Positions 62,655-64,000 of a stretch of 64,000 nucleotides of DNA are shown here, one piece after another (position 1 is the stretch's first letter; every line of letters begins with the position of its first letter). Source of the stretch: Flavobacterium swingsii (GTDB taxonomy: Bacteria; Bacteroidota; Bacteroidia; Flavobacteriales; Flavobacteriaceae); assembly GCF_900111965.1 (NCBI RefSeq), contig NZ_FOJT01000003.1, forward strand, positions 124,001 through 188,000, read 5' to 3'. A program made the translations under genes and the position numbers. Under the pieces are notes generated by a model. The model had not been told where the DNA came from, made no database searches, and was given only the letters and a program-made list of their open reading frames with translations.

Positions 62655-62891
62655 ATGTCAGACATTGCATCAAGAGTAAAAGCGATTATCGTAGACAAAT
62701 TAGGCGTTGACGAAAACGAAGTTGTAACAGAAGCAAGCTTCACAAACGATTTAGGAGCTGATTCATTAGACACTGTTGAGCTAATAATGGAGTTCGAAAA
62801 AGAATTTGATATTCAAATTCCAGACGACCAAGCTGAAAACATTGCTACGGTAGGTCAAGCAATTTCTTACATCGAAGAAGCTAAAAAATAA
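62655..62891 (+). CDS. acpP: Acyl carrier protein
   Basis: A 78-residue carrier of fatty-acid chains. Ser37 in L-G-A-D-S-L-D-T is the site of the 4'-phosphopantetheine arm, flanked by acidic helices typical of ACP. A TATTTTTG -7 element lies near 62618-62625. A hairpin follows the gene, then fabF; the order acpP-fabF is the usual one. Confidence 0.98.
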   Translation: MSDIASRVKAIIVDKLGVDENEVVTEASFTNDLGADSLDTVELIMEFEKEFDIQIPDDQAENIATVGQAISYIEEAKK

Positions 62892-62898
62892 TATTTTC

Positions 62899-62937
62899 AA
62901 ACATCTGTAAGTGAAATACCTTACAGGTGTTTTTTTA
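62899..62937 (+). terminator. Hairpin terminator after acpP
   Basis: ACATCTGTAAG…CTTACAGGTGT stem (one mismatch) with a T tract. It may only attenuate transcription into fabF, giving more acpP than fabF message. Confidence 0.8.
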
Positions 62938-63088
62938 TTTTTTAATGTCTTTAAAATCTTTTGTAGATTTGTAAAAAACATTGATTGTATTACAATCATA
63001 AAAATATTTATGTAATACCCCATTGTTTCTTTTAGTAATAATTAAAAGTGCTTTGGGTTTTTTTATATTAAACAAAACGAACTAAACT

Positions 63089-64000
63089 ATGCAACTAAAG
63101 CGAGTAGTAGTAACAGGATTAGGTGCTCTTACACCAATTGGAAATAATATTCAAGAATATTGGGACGCACTAATAAGTGGGAAAAGCGGTGCTGCACCCA
63201 TCACTTATTATGACACCGAAAAACATAAAACTAAGTTTGCTTGCGAGGTAAAAAACTTCAATATTGAAGATTTTATGGATCGCAAAGAAGCTAGAAGAAT
63301 GGATAAATTTGCTCAATATGCTGTTGCTGCGAGTGAAGAGGCTATAAAAGATGCTGGAATAACCGATACCAATGTAGACAGACACAGAGTTGGTGTTATT
63401 TGGGGAGCTGGAATAGGCGGACTAGAAACTTTTCAAGAAGAAGTTTTAAGTTATGCAAAAGGAGACGGAACGCCAAGATTCAATCCTTTCTTTATACCAA
63501 AAATGATTGCTGATATTGCTCCTGCTCATATTTCTATGAGAAATGGCTTTATGGGTCCAAATTATACTACTGTTTCTGCTTGCGCTTCTTCTGCAAATGC
63601 ATTAATCGATGCTTTCAACTACATTCGATTGGGAATGTGCGACATCATTATTTCTGGTGGTTCAGAAGCTGCTGTTACTATTGCAGGAATGGGTGGATTC
63701 AATTCGATGCAAGCTTTATCGACTAGAAATGACAGCCCAGAAACTGCTTCAAGACCATTTGACGCGACTCGAGACGGATTTGTTCTTGGTGAAGGTGCCG
63801 GTGCCTTAGTTTTAGAAGAATATGAACACGCAATTGCTCGTGGTGCAAAAATATATTGTGAAGTTGGTGGTGGTGGAATGTCATCTGATGCATATCACTT
63901 AACTGCACCACATCCTGAAGGATTGGGTGTAATTGCGGTAATGAACAACACACTTCGTGATGCAGGTATGAATCCTGAAGAAGTAGATCATATTAATACG
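63089..64000 (+). CDS. fabF: Beta-ketoacyl-ACP synthase II, N-terminal part (runs off the window)
   Basis: The gene starts at ATG 63089 (M-Q-L-K-R-V-V-V-T-G-L-G-A-L-T-P-I-G) and is open for 304 codons to the end of the window. It condenses malonyl-ACP with acyl-ACP in fatty acid elongation. The thiolase-fold nucleophile is C165 in V-S-A-C-A-S-S-A-N-A. The segment ends at V-D-H-I-N-T, just before the first catalytic His of the family. The rest, including the second His, lies beyond 64000. It follows acpP after 197 bases. Confidence 0.96.
   Translation, partial: MQLKRVVVTGLGALTPIGNNIQEYWDALISGKSGAAPITYYDTEKHKTKFACEVKNFNIEDFMDRKEARRMDKFAQYAVAASEEAIKDAGITDTNVDRHRVGVIWGAGIGGLETFQEEVLSYAKGDGTPRFNPFFIPKMIADIAPAHISMRNGFMGPNYTTVSACASSANALIDAFNYIRLGMCDIIISGGSEAAVTIAGMGGFNSMQALSTRNDSPETASRPFDATRDGFVLGEGAGALVLEEYEHAIARGAKIYCEVGGGGMSSDAYHLTAPHPEGLGVIAVMNNTLRDAGMNPEEVDHINT

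Overview
The window is AT-rich DNA from a Flavobacterium-like member of the Bacteroidota. The evidence is: C-terminal type IX secretion (T9SS) sorting domains on two secreted proteins, a TonB-dependent receptor with a carboxypeptidase-like N-terminal repeat, promoters of the Bacteroidota form TTTG-N19/20-TAnnTTTG, an SDR-type threonine dehydrogenase, a DUF4270 lipoprotein beside glmS, and atpD-atpC standing apart from the other ATP synthase genes. Most of the window is chromosomal housekeeping DNA with good gene density and many clear hairpin terminators.

Layout. Positions 1-4300: edge of a YfiT/DinB-like gene, a short SSB, an M1 aminopeptidase with T9SS tail, RseP, and tRNA-Asn(GTT) with its own promoter and terminator. 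Positions 4356-7740: a 2OG-Fe(II) oxygenase, then a small accessory island (about 4990-7730) bounded by a 32-bp near-identical direct repeat. It holds an unrecognised 229-aa protein and an OLD/RecF-like AAA ATPase whose C-terminus carries an RX4H motif like that of HEPN RNases. The ATPase unit lies inside a 14-bp inverted repeat. This is the best candidate for an undescribed, possibly defensive, system. Positions 7768-17500: small metabolic genes, threonine dehydrogenase, a T9SS cargo protein, mfd, and a MuiA-family protein with an inserted TonB-plug-like segment. Positions 17549-25100: a minus-strand run with an AsmA/GT51 fusion, radA, an esterase-fold protein that lacks the nucleophile Ser, a flippase-like membrane protein, panD and panC. 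Positions 25205-38000: glycogen synthase-like protein, DUF4270 lipoprotein and glmS; a TonB receptor with an SGNH lipoprotein; atpD-atpC; bioF-like. Positions 38085-41550: the sdhCAB operon. Positions 41716-48200: lipoprotein, Crp/Fnr regulator, aminopeptidase P, hydrolases, and an AbiH-family phage-defence gene. Positions 48268-57040: the two subunits of an AddAB/RecBCD-like helicase-nuclease, separated by an OmpA-TSP3 porin and kbl. Positions 57300-64000: sodA, a 557-bp non-coding region with two tandem copies of a candidate small RNA gene, purF, a PfkB kinase, rnhA, purN, acpP and the start of fabF.

Genes that work together: tdh (8756-9709) and kbl (52623-53819) make the two-step route from threonine to glycine and acetyl-CoA although 43 kb apart. 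SdhCAB form complex II. AddA-like and AddB-like proteins probably repair double-strand breaks, and RadA, Mfd and SSB also act in DNA repair. PanC and PanD supply pantothenate, which ends up as the 4'-phosphopantetheine arm of AcpP, the partner of FabF. PurF and PurN act in purine synthesis.

Other signals outside genes: dispersed palindromic repeats, one of them translated inside the bioF-like gene; long imperfect palindromes between convergent genes; a 7-bp tandem repeat between atpD and atpC; and a 28-bp perfect palindrome between the two sRNA candidates. All family calls rest on motif reading by eye; no database search was possible.
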